NCBI GenBank assembly: GCA_021818125.1
Contig: JAKAFG010000126.1
Location: 1-6,304 of the forward strand
DNA length: 6,304 nucleotides
Direction of reading: 5' to 3'
From: Pseudomonadota bacterium
Lineage (GTDB): Bacteria; Pseudomonadota; Gammaproteobacteria; Acidithiobacillales; Acidithiobacillaceae
Shown: in pieces, positions 1 to 4,367 of the stretch
How positions within the stretch are numbered: the first letter of the stretch is position 1
Layout: every line of letters starts with the position of its first letter
Notes under the pieces: model-generated
Seen by the model: only the letters and a program-made list of their open reading frames with translations
Databases searched by the model: none
Told to the model about the DNA's origin: nothing
Made by a program: the position numbers and the translations under genes

Positions 1-310
1 CGTCATCAACAAGCGCACCCTGGAAGACTACTTTGGCCGTGAGACCTCACGCATGGTGGTCATGCAGCCCTTGGAGTTGACCGGTCATGGCGGCCAGTTC
101 GACATTCTGGTGAATGTCAGCGGTGGTGGTGCCAGTGGTCAGGCCGGGGCGATCCGCCATGGCATTACCCGCGCCCTCATGGTCTATGATGAAACCTTGC
201 GTCGCCCCTTGCGCAGCGCTGGTTTCGTCACTCGTGACGCCCGCGAAGTGGAACGTAAGAAGGTCGGCAAGCATAAGGCTCGGCGTAGTCACCAGTTCTC
301 CAAGCGTTAA
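1..310 (+). CDS. rpsI: 30S ribosomal protein S9, C-terminal part (5' end outside window)
   Basis: This is a structural protein of the small ribosomal subunit. The reading frame is open from the window edge (first full codon at base 2) to TAA at 308-310, giving 102 residues. S9 is usually about 130 aa, so roughly the first 28 are missing. The S9 signature is visible as GGGASGQAGAIRHGITRAL, followed by the basic tail with VGKHKARR and the terminal QFSKR. In the S9 family this SKR tail reaches the ribosomal P site and contacts tRNA. In proteobacteria rpsI normally follows rplM, which would lie just upstream of the window. An intrinsic terminator follows 25 bases after the stop codon. The identification is secure. 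Confidence 0.97.
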   Translation, partial: VINKRTLEDYFGRETSRMVVMQPLELTGHGGQFDILVNVSGGGASGQAGAIRHGITRALMVYDETLRRPLRSAGFVTRDAREVERKKVGKHKARRSHQFSKR

Positions 311-335
311 TCACGCGCGCTTCGGACTGGAAAAC

Positions 336-358
336 AAGCCGCCTTCGGGCGGCTTTTT
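336..358 (+). terminator. Intrinsic terminator after rpsI
   Basis: Perfect 8-bp stem AAGCCGCC / GGCGGCTT closed by a TTCG tetraloop (344-347), followed by a T run that starts inside the stem (354-358). It ends the ribosomal-protein operon and separates it from argC, whose start lies only 28 bases beyond the T run. Confidence 0.92.
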
Positions 359-386
359 CTGTTACGGCTAAGAAATGGAGGAACGT

Positions 387-1421
387 ATGATTCGCGCAGG
401 TATTGTCGGTGGTACGGGTTATACCGGGGTGGAGTTGCTCCGTTTGCTGCTGCCACATCCGGAAGTCGAGGTGGTGGCCATCACCTCCCGTGCCGAGGCC
501 GGACAGCGCGTGGATGCGCATTTCCCCAATCTGCGTGGTCACTGCGATCTGTACTACACCACGCCCGATCCCGCACTGTTAGGTGAGCTTGACGTCGTCT
601 TTTTTGCAACGCCCCATGGGGTGGCGATGGATAGCGCGCCGGAACTGCTGGCCAAAGGCGTGCGGGTCATTGATCTGGGTGCCGATTTTCGACTGCCAGA
701 TGCAGAAGTCTTTGCTCAGTGGTACGGCATGGCCCACCGCGCGCCCGAAGCACTGGCCGAAGCCTGCTATGGCTTGCCCGAATACTACCGGGCTAAGGTC
801 AGTGCGGCGCGGCTGATTGCCAATCCAGGCTGTTATCCGACGGCGGTCATCCTCGGCCTTGCGCCTCTGTTGGCCGAGGGCTTGCTGCGAGAGGATACAC
901 TGATCGCGGATTGCAAGTCTGGCGTCAGCGGAGCAGGTCGTACCGCTAAGGTTGGCCTGATTCTCCCCGAAGCGGCGGATAGCGTCAGCGCCTATGGCGT
1001 AAGCGGTCACAGGCATCGGCCGGAAATCGAGGCCGTGCTCTCCGATATCAGCGGCACCCGGCTGGAGTTGCAGTTCACGCCCCACCTCATGCCCATGATC
1101 CGCGGCATCCACGCTACCCTTTACGGGCGGCTGCGCCAGCCCGTGAGCGATGCGGCGCTACAGGACCTGTTCACCACCCGTTACGCCGATGAGCCCTTTG
1201 TAGATGTCTTGTCCTTCGGCAGCCACCCGGCTACGCGTTCGGTGCGGGGTGCCAACGTTTGCCGTATCGCCGTTCACCAACCCCGGCCGGGGCTGGTGGT
1301 CGTCCTCGCGGTCATCGACAATCTGGTCAAAGGGGCTGCCGGGCAGGCGGTACAAAATATGAACCGGTTGTTCTCCTTGCCGGAGGACATGGGGTTGGCG
1401 CACATCGCCTTGTTGCCATAA
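387..1421 (+). CDS. argC: N-acetyl-gamma-glutamyl-phosphate reductase
   Basis: This cytoplasmic enzyme of arginine biosynthesis reduces N-acetyl-glutamyl-5-phosphate with NADPH to N-acetyl-glutamate 5-semialdehyde. The protein has 344 aa, a normal length for the family. The N-terminal nucleotide-binding loop reads GGTGYTG (residues 8-14). The catalytic cysteine sits in NPGCYPTA (Cys149). The segment GHRHRPEIE carries His208 and His210, in the region of the family's catalytic histidine. SKSGVSGAGR-type sequence (here CKSGVSGAGR) lies between them. The start at 387 is chosen because GGAGG (377-381) precedes it by 5 bases and because MIRAGIVGG is a typical ArgC N terminus. An in-frame ATG at 375 overlaps that ribosome-binding site and is unlikely. 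The gene follows rpsI, but across a terminator, and no good promoter is visible in the short gap, so it may rely on readthrough or on a promoter inside rpsI. Confidence 0.96.
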   Translation: MIRAGIVGGTGYTGVELLRLLLPHPEVEVVAITSRAEAGQRVDAHFPNLRGHCDLYYTTPDPALLGELDVVFFATPHGVAMDSAPELLAKGVRVIDLGADFRLPDAEVFAQWYGMAHRAPEALAEACYGLPEYYRAKVSAARLIANPGCYPTAVILGLAPLLAEGLLREDTLIADCKSGVSGAGRTAKVGLILPEAADSVSAYGVSGHRHRPEIEAVLSDISGTRLELQFTPHLMPMIRGIHATLYGRLRQPVSDAALQDLFTTRYADEPFVDVLSFGSHPATRSVRGANVCRIAVHQPRPGLVVVLAVIDNLVKGAAGQAVQNMNRLFSLPEDMGLAHIALLP

Positions 1422-1460
1422 GGCCGCAATACCCTCGGCAATTGGCGACAATGTAACCCA

Positions 1461-1489
1461 TTGAAAGTAAATATAATGCCGGGTACACT
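1461..1489 (+). promoter_or_regulatory. Possible sigma-70 promoter upstream of the Pro/Tyr-rich gene
   Basis: TTGAAA (1461-1466) and TACACT (1484-1489) are separated by 17 bases. They match 5/6 and 4/6 of the sigma-70 hexamers. A start near 1496 would leave a leader of almost 200 nt. This could be a second, constitutive promoter for the unit that also has a sigma-54-like element downstream. Matches this weak are common by chance in AT-rich spacers. Confidence 0.3.
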
Positions 1490-1496
1490 TTCAGAT

Positions 1497-1516
1497 CTGT
1501 AGCCGTTTTTCTACAG
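1497..1516. promoter_or_regulatory. Dyad CTGTAG-N8-CTACAG, candidate activator site
   Basis: A perfect 6-bp inverted repeat with an 8-bp spacer lies about 67-86 bases upstream of the start predicted from the sigma-54-like element at 1557-1572. That position suits an enhancer-binding activator. The next 30 bases also repeat GTATAG (1519-1524, 1541-1546). The sequence differs from the NtrC-like dyads farther along, so a different regulator, or none, may bind here. Confidence 0.35.
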
Positions 1517-1556
1517 TTGTATAGTATAACTACTTGAAAAGTATAGCAAAAGATAT

Positions 1557-1572
1557 TGGCACAAATCTTGCC
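1557..1572 (+). promoter_or_regulatory. Sigma-54 (RpoN) -24/-12 promoter of the Pro/Tyr-rich protein-lipoprotein unit
   Basis: TGGCACAAATCTTGCC matches the sigma-54 consensus TGGCACGNNNNTTGCW at all of TGGCAC and TTGC, with the essential GG (1558-1559) and GC (1570-1571) exactly 10 bases apart. The predicted start is about G1583, giving a leader of about 110 nt before the ATG at 1693. The reverse strand also shows GG-N10-GC because the element is partly palindromic, but its -12 half (GTGC) is poorer and no gene lies in that direction. Confidence 0.72.
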
Positions 1573-1680
1573 ATACTCATCTGTTCCGCCTTGGAGCCAG
1601 CGTTGGCAGACTTTCGGGAAAAGTCGTGATACACGGCAACCTGCTGATGTTTGAATCCGGGTAAATCGCTACCTAAGACT

Positions 1681-1686
1681 AAGGAG
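1681..1686 (+). promoter_or_regulatory. Ribosome-binding site AAGGAG
   Basis: AAGGAG lies 6 bases before the ATG at 1693. It fixes this start, as opposed to a TTG at 1651 in the same frame that has no ribosome-binding site and would put a long polar extension ahead of the signal peptide. Confidence 0.85.
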
Positions 1687-1692
1687 TTTATT

Positions 1693-2016
1693 ATGATCAA
1701 GTCGTCGGTTTTCGGCACCCGCCAGTTGGTACTTGCTGCCAGTGCTGCGCTACTGTGCGGTCTGACCAGCGTCTCCGCTTGGGCGGACGATGGTCTGTCG
1801 CTCGGGCTTGCTGTTCCGGGGCTGAGCGTATTTCTCGGTAATCCGTCGGCTTACTACGCGCCGCCCCCGCCGGTCTATTACGCCCCGCCCCCGCCGCCAC
1901 CTCCGGGTTACTATGTGGCAGCGATGCCCGCCAGAGTTTATGGCCCTCGCCCTTGGGTACACCGCGGACCGCCTCCCTGGGCGGGGCGGTGGCGGCATGA
2001 TGATGGGGATCGCTGA
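1693..2016 (+). CDS. Small exported proline/tyrosine-rich protein, function unknown
   Basis: The protein has 107 aa. Residues 1-31 form a clear Sec signal peptide: basic start (K3, R10), hydrophobic core around residues 12-24, and a cleavage site at AWA-DD after Ala31. The mature part, about 76 aa, begins with a short apolar segment (LSLGLAVPGLSVFLG). Two YYAPPPP blocks and a GYY follow, then a tail rich in Pro, Trp, Arg and Gly (PRPWVHRGPPPWAGRW). The C terminus is charged. There is no lipobox and no membrane anchor. Small Pro/Tyr-rich exported proteins of this kind are widespread and mostly uncharacterised in proteobacteria; a periplasmic or envelope location is inferred. The gene lies behind a sigma-54-like promoter, and the lipoprotein gene follows after 63 bases with no terminator between, so the two are probably co-transcribed. 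I cannot assign a function. Confidence 0.85.
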   Translation: MIKSSVFGTRQLVLAASAALLCGLTSVSAWADDGLSLGLAVPGLSVFLGNPSAYYAPPPPVYYAPPPPPPPGYYVAAMPARVYGPRPWVHRGPPPWAGRWRHDDGDR

Positions 2017-2079
2017 ATGAAGCGGTGGATTTCTGGTCTAATAGCTCAGCCAAGGCAGAAAGATGAATAGGAGCGGGGA

Positions 2080-2355
2080 ATGATCTTGAAAAACATAAGT
2101 GTTGTTCCAGTTGGGCGGCGTTGGATGCCTGCGCTGGCGCTGGCCTTTTGTGTTGTGGCCCTCGGCGGCTGTGCCAATATGAGCCCCACCGGCCAGCGTG
2201 CTCTGAGTGGCGCTGCCATCGGTGCCGCAGGCGGCGCCATTCTTGGCACGGTCACTGCAGGTAATCCTGCTGTCGGCGCAGCAGTTGGCGGTGCTGTTGG
2301 TGCCGGTGTAGGCGCAGCGCTCCCCAGCATTGAGCGCACTCTCAACGGTAACTAA
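2080..2355 (+). CDS. Small outer-membrane-type lipoprotein with glycine zipper
   Basis: The protein has 91 aa. A basic N region (R13, R14) and hydrophobic core (residues 17-28) lead to a lipobox LGGC with the lipidated cysteine at residue 31. The residue after Cys is Ala, not Asp, which by the usual +2 rule predicts transfer to the outer membrane. The mature part of 61 aa is dominated by GxxxG-like repeats (GAAIGAAGGAILG, then VGAAVGGAVGAGVGAALP), the pattern of glycine-zipper lipoproteins that form a helical hairpin in or on a membrane. No SH3 or OmpA-like domain follows. The start is supported by AGGAG (2069-2073) six bases upstream. The gene ends an apparent two-gene unit with the Pro/Tyr-rich gene and is closed by a strong terminator. 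A role in envelope integrity is inference from the family. Confidence 0.88.
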   Translation: MILKNISVVPVGRRWMPALALAFCVVALGGCANMSPTGQRALSGAAIGAAGGAILGTVTAGNPAVGAAVGGAVGAGVGAALPSIERTLNGN

Positions 2356-2364
2356 AACGTTACC
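2347..2364. repeat. Small inverted repeat over the lipoprotein stop codon
   Basis: GGTAAC (2347-2352) and GTTACC (2359-2364) form a perfect 6-bp hairpin with a 6-base loop that contains the TAA stop. It lies just ahead of the true terminator and may be an mRNA 3'-end structure. It has no T run of its own. Confidence 0.4.
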
Positions 2365-2375
2365 TGTTATATAAG

Positions 2376-2409
2376 GCCTCCACTTCTGTGCCGAAGTGGA
2401 GGCTTTTTT
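2376..2409 (+). terminator. Intrinsic terminator after the lipoprotein gene
   Basis: Perfect 11-bp stem GCCTCCACTTC / GAAGTGGAGGC with a six-base loop (2387-2392), followed by six T (2404-2409). This is one of the strongest terminators in the window. It insulates the lipoprotein unit from the porin gene, so the porin must have its own promoter. Confidence 0.95.
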
Positions 2410-2464
2410 GCGCTTGGACGTCGCCAGTCTGACCAACGTTAATATGTAAAAACAACAAAATGCC

Positions 2465-2479
2465 GCACCGGTATAGTGC
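2465..2479. promoter_or_regulatory. NtrC-like activator dyad upstream of the porin gene
   Basis: GCACCGGTATAGTGC compares with the NtrC-type site GCACC-N5-GGTGC at 9 of the 10 half-site positions. Its centre is about 140 bases before the start predicted for the sigma-54-like porin promoter, a normal enhancer distance. A lone half-site TGGTGCA follows at 2494-2500. It could bind NtrC itself or another activator of the family. Confidence 0.45.
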
Positions 2480-2519
2480 ATATCGCCCTGTGATGGTGCA
2501 GATGTTTAAGGAATTTATA

Positions 2520-2548
2520 TTGGAAACAATAATCAACATATTGATAAT
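2520..2548 (+). promoter_or_regulatory. Possible sigma-70 promoter of the porin gene
   Basis: TTGGAA (2520-2525) and GATAAT (2543-2548) are separated by 17 bases and match 4/6 and 5/6 of the consensus. It overlaps the IHF-like site, so IHF binding could block it while assisting the sigma-54-like promoter downstream. The surrounding AT-richness makes chance matches likely. Confidence 0.35.
2531..2543 (+). promoter_or_regulatory. IHF-binding site
   Basis: AATCAACATATTG is a perfect match to the IHF core WATCAANNNNTTR, in an AT-rich stretch (about 2510-2570). It lies between the NtrC-like dyad and the -24/-12 element, about 70-80 bases before the predicted start. IHF typically bends DNA in this position at sigma-54 promoters to bring the activator to the polymerase. 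Confidence 0.55.
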
Positions 2549-2585
2549 AAATTAAAAAATTGTATTGCTGGTTTTGCGCCGCCGG

Positions 2586-2601
2586 TGGCATGGTATTTGC
2601 T
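2586..2601 (+). promoter_or_regulatory. Sigma-54 (RpoN) -24/-12 promoter of the porin gene
   Basis: TGGCATGGTATTTGCT differs from the consensus TGGCACGNNNNTTGCW at one position only (T for C at the sixth base). GG (2587-2588) and GC (2599-2600) are exactly 10 bases apart. The predicted start is about A2612, giving a leader of 37 nt before the ATG at 2649. With the IHF-like site and the upstream dyad it has the standard layout of an activator-dependent promoter. Confidence 0.75.
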
Positions 2602-2648
2602 TTTTGGCAACAGTAGTTGATTTTTTCATACAAACTCAAGGAGCCATC

Positions 2649-3830
2649 ATGTCTCATCACCGTACTTCCCAATCTTCCCGCCTATTACTGCACCGCTCGG
2701 TTTTGGCCGCCGTCGCCCTGAGCCTCCCCATGATCACCGGAGTGGCTCAGGCCAGTCCCCTGTCCATGCCCGCCCCCCTGACCTTCAGTGCTGGCCCTCT
2801 CGGTAAGCTGGATGTGCAGGGTATCGCCAGTGGTATGGCTTTTTATCAGGATTTCCCACAGGGGGCGGCGGGCACCCTAGGCGCTAAGCATGTTGGCGCT
2901 GATATTACTAACGGAATGGTCATTATTCAAAAGAATACCGGCCCCCTGCAGTTTTATATTCAGGCGGGTGCCTACAGCTTCCCCACGCTGGCGGCTGCAA
3001 TGCCTTCCTCCACGAGCGACATTAACTTCTTCGGTGCCATGCCCGTCGCCTACTTAAAGTACGCCCCTTCTTCTGATTACTCTGTGGAGGTAGGCAACCT
3101 TCCTACGCTTATTGGCGCCGAGGGTGGTTTTACCTACCAGAATATCAATATCGAACGCGGTCTGCTGTGGGATGTCGAGCCGATTGTCAGTCGTGGCGTG
3201 CAGTTTAATGCCAGTAAGGGTCCTATCAGCGCCTCAGTTTCCTTGAATGATGGTTATTACTCCAATCGTTATAATGTCATGAGTGGATTGCTGAGTTATG
3301 CCATTGATGGTTCCAATACCGTGAGTTTCTATGCGCAGGGGCCACTCGGTAATATACGTACGAGCTCCCCGCAAGTTGCTTATTCAGCGATTGGGACTTC
3401 CAGCGACATCTATGGCGTGGAGTATGTCTACAGCTCCGGGCCGTGGATGATTGAGCCCTACTTGCAATATATGCATACCCCGAAGTCAGTCCGATTGGGC
3501 ATTCCGCACTCCTTCTCCAATTATGGCGCTTCTGTGCTGGCTGATTATAGTTTCACTAATACCATATCCTTGGCTGGCCGGGTGGAATATTTGGGTGTTG
3601 GTGGAAAGCCTGGGCAAGGTATTAGTAGCTCGGCGGCCGGCTTGACGGACTTGCCTGCTGATTCCCACGCCTGGTCCATCACGCTGACCCCAACCTACCA
3701 GGATGACGGCTTCTTCACACGAGCGGAGCTTTCTTACGTCGCGGCGTCTACTCCTGCCGGATTGGGGCTGTCTAGTTTCAACAACACCACCCAGCTCCGC
3801 GGCATGTTAGAGACTGGTTTTATGTTCTGA
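2649..3830 (+). CDS. Outer-membrane porin-like beta-barrel protein
   Basis: The protein has 393 aa. Residues 1-35 are a Sec signal peptide with several Arg, a hydrophobic core (about 17-32) and a cleavage site at AQA-SP. The rest is made of alternating polar/apolar strands with Gly, Tyr and Ser turns, has few Cys, and ends in GFMF. The terminal Phe is the usual recognition signal for assembly by the BAM complex. Segments such as YLKYAPSSDYSVEVGNLPTL, NIERGLLWDVEP and SVSLNDGYYSNRYNV resemble the OmpL-like putative beta-barrel porin family (BBP2); this is assigned from memory of the family, without a search. The start is supported by AAGGAG (2638-2643) five bases before the ATG. The substrate cannot be read from the sequence. 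The gene stands alone between two terminators, behind a sigma-54-like promoter, which suggests that its expression responds to a specific nutrient or stress signal. Confidence 0.85.
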   Translation: MSHHRTSQSSRLLLHRSVLAAVALSLPMITGVAQASPLSMPAPLTFSAGPLGKLDVQGIASGMAFYQDFPQGAAGTLGAKHVGADITNGMVIIQKNTGPLQFYIQAGAYSFPTLAAAMPSSTSDINFFGAMPVAYLKYAPSSDYSVEVGNLPTLIGAEGGFTYQNINIERGLLWDVEPIVSRGVQFNASKGPISASVSLNDGYYSNRYNVMSGLLSYAIDGSNTVSFYAQGPLGNIRTSSPQVAYSAIGTSSDIYGVEYVYSSGPWMIEPYLQYMHTPKSVRLGIPHSFSNYGASVLADYSFTNTISLAGRVEYLGVGGKPGQGISSSAAGLTDLPADSHAWSITLTPTYQDDGFFTRAELSYVAASTPAGLGLSSFNNTTQLRGMLETGFMF

Positions 3831-3848
3831 GTTCTGCTTTGTGATCAG

Positions 3849-3869
3849 CACCCCGAGACTATCGGGGTG
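3849..3869. repeat. Hairpin downstream of the porin gene
   Basis: CACCCCGA / TCGGGGTG forms a perfect 8-bp stem with a five-base loop (3857-3861). There is no T run after it. It may protect the porin mRNA 3' end or assist the terminator 12 bases further on. Confidence 0.5.
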
Positions 3870-3880
3870 GGCTCGCTGAG

Positions 3881-3910
3881 AAAACCCGCCACAGAAGTAG
3901 GGCGGGTTTT
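3881..3910 (+). terminator. Intrinsic terminator of the porin gene
   Basis: Perfect 10-bp stem AAAACCCGCC / GGCGGGTTTT with a ten-base loop (3891-3900), the T residues forming the end of the right arm. The A run on the left arm means it could also act on transcription from the other strand. Confidence 0.85.
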
Positions 3911-3980
3911 GTGCGTCCTGGAGGCGAGTGTTTTTGCTTCGTTTGCTCCATATCGGTGAATAATGCACCAGCTCAATACG

Positions 3981-4005
3981 CTTTTGCCCCATATTGGGGC
4001 AAAAG
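3981..4005. promoter_or_regulatory. Perfect dyad with NtrC-like core, candidate activator site for the small RNA
   Basis: The 10-bp arms CTTTTGCCCC and GGGGCAAAAG are perfectly inverted around ATATT. The core GCCCCATATTGGGGC (3986-4000) equals the NtrC-type site GCACCATATTGGTGC with one symmetric base change in each arm. It is centred about 85 bases before the start predicted from 4052-4067. A half-site TGCACCA lies at 3964-3970. It has no T run and is not a terminator. The symmetric change could mark a different NtrC-family activator. Confidence 0.5.
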
Positions 4006-4051
4006 TTGCCAGCTGCGGGTGAATATGCCTTGATTTTGCTGGCACATGTAT

Positions 4052-4067
4052 TGGCATTCATTTTGCC
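4052..4067 (+). promoter_or_regulatory. Sigma-54 (RpoN) -24/-12 promoter of a predicted small RNA
   Basis: TGGCATTCATTTTGCC, preceded by T, matches the TTGGCA and TTGC blocks of the consensus, with GG (4053-4054) and GC (4065-4066) exactly 10 bases apart. The predicted start is about 4078. No open reading frame with a ribosome-binding site follows; a terminator ends the unit about 75 bases later. A second TGGCAC (4040-4045) lies just upstream, but its spacing to the next GC is one base too long. Confidence 0.65.
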
Positions 4068-4077
4068 TAATAGATGG

Positions 4078-4153
4078 TGCAGTATTGTGAACTTGTCATG
4101 ATTGCGTATCCTCCTCTAGCAATATTCATGGGCGGCCCTCCCGCCCTTTTTTT
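4078..4153 (+). ncRNA. Predicted sigma-54-driven small RNA with anti-Shine-Dalgarno loop
   Basis: The predicted transcript of about 76 nt runs from the start implied by the sigma-54-like promoter to the end of the terminator T run. After a mostly unpaired 5' part, a stem-loop is formed by CATG-ATTGC (4097-4105) with GCAAT-CATG (4119-4130, a three-base ATT bulge between; the outer CATG pair competes with the terminator by one base). Its 13-base loop displays CCTCCTC (4110-4116), complementary to GAGGAGG, so it mimics the 3' end of 16S rRNA. Small RNAs with C/U-rich anti-SD loops and a 3' terminator are known in several bacteria and repress translation by covering ribosome-binding sites. UCCUCC could pair with GGAGGA, present at pdhA (4360-4365) and argC (378-382 region). 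An attenuated leader for pdh is the main alternative. Confidence 0.5.
4130..4153 (+). terminator. Intrinsic terminator with no gene before it
   Basis: A GGGCGG / CCGCCC stem with loop CCCTC (4136-4140) is followed by seven T (4147-4153). It lies 300 bases after the porin stop and 220 bases after the porin terminator, so it needs another transcript to end. This supports a small RNA starting near 4078. Confidence 0.85.
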
Positions 4154-4187
4154 GTGCGTCTTGCATCATTCCAAATGTTTTTCTTCC

Positions 4188-4196
4188 TGTTATAAA
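4188..4196 (+). promoter_or_regulatory. Extended -10 promoter candidate for pdhAB
   Basis: TGTTATAAA holds a TG-N-TATAAA extended -10 element with a 5/6 match to TATAAT; there is no good -35. A start near 4203 would give a leader of about 165 nt. A second candidate is TTGACG (4261-4266) with CATCAT (4285-4290) at 18-base spacing, which would start near 4297. Either could drive the pdh genes, since the terminator ending at 4153 isolates them from upstream transcription. Confidence 0.45.
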
Positions 4197-4218
4197 CCTG
4201 GTCCAATTTTAGTTTGGG

Positions 4219-4258
4219 ATCGCCCCTGCGGGCGCGATGGTGCTTTATATGCAAGCAC
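4219..4258 (+). other. Two tandem hairpins in the pdhA leader
   Basis: First hairpin: ATCGCCC with GGGCG-C-GAT (4219-4238, one bulged base, loop CTGC). Second: GTGCTT with AAGCAC (4240-4258, loop of seven). Neither is followed by a proper T run, so they are not clear terminators. They would lie in the 5' leader if transcription starts near 4203. No known riboswitch class was recognised. Confidence 0.4.
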
Positions 4259-4321
4259 TCTTGACGTTTTGCCATAGCCTGGGCCATCATTCCCAAGATT
4301 TTGCTTTCAACATTCACCCGC

Positions 4322-4345
4322 GACCTGCATCCCGGCGATGCAGTC
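4322..4345 (+). other. Hairpin just upstream of the pdhA ribosome-binding site
   Basis: CTGCATC (4325-4331) pairs perfectly with GATGCAG (4337-4343) around CCGGC, with a possible two-pair extension past a bulged C. It ends 15 bases before the GGAGG of pdhA, close enough to affect ribosome access. Confidence 0.4.
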
Positions 4346-4367
4346 CATTATTTTGCCTGGGAGGACC

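Larger units (their letters stand above)
3911..4367. other. Gene-free region between the porin gene and pdhA
   Basis: No convincing coding sequence is seen on either strand: the frames present are short, lack ribosome-binding sites and show no protein-like composition. The block divides in two. Bases 3911-4153 hold an activator-like dyad, a sigma-54-like promoter, and a predicted small RNA with terminator. Bases 4154-4367 hold candidate pdh promoters and a leader with three hairpins. Each is listed separately. Confidence 0.75.

Noticed and set aside
1413..1441. Inverted repeats after argC (TTGCC/GGCAA, GCCG/CGGC) as a terminator
   Set aside because: The stems are short, compete with each other and have no T run, so no argC terminator is called.
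2492..2501. GATGGTGCAG occurs here and again at 4073-4082
   Set aside because: The identity is only 10 bases, and the second copy falls over the predicted small-RNA start and not at an upstream activator position; chance or a shared half-site explains it.
2605..2621. TGGCA-like element followed by TTGAT just before the porin gene
   Set aside because: The -12 half lacks GC and the spacing is one base off; the element at 2586-2601 is far better.
4040..4055. TGGCAC upstream of the small-RNA promoter as another sigma-54 element
   Set aside because: GG and GC are 11 bases apart instead of 10, which the sigma factor does not normally tolerate.
4097..4120. AGGAGG on the minus strand, 10 bases before an ATG
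   Set aside because: The frame that follows has only 10 codons before a stop (minus strand, ending near 4068). The sequence is better explained as the anti-SD loop of a plus-strand RNA, but a tiny minus-strand peptide cannot be fully excluded.
4074..4277. Open frame of 67 codons across the small-RNA region on the plus strand
   Set aside because: It has no ribosome-binding site, runs through a strong terminator and has no protein-like features.
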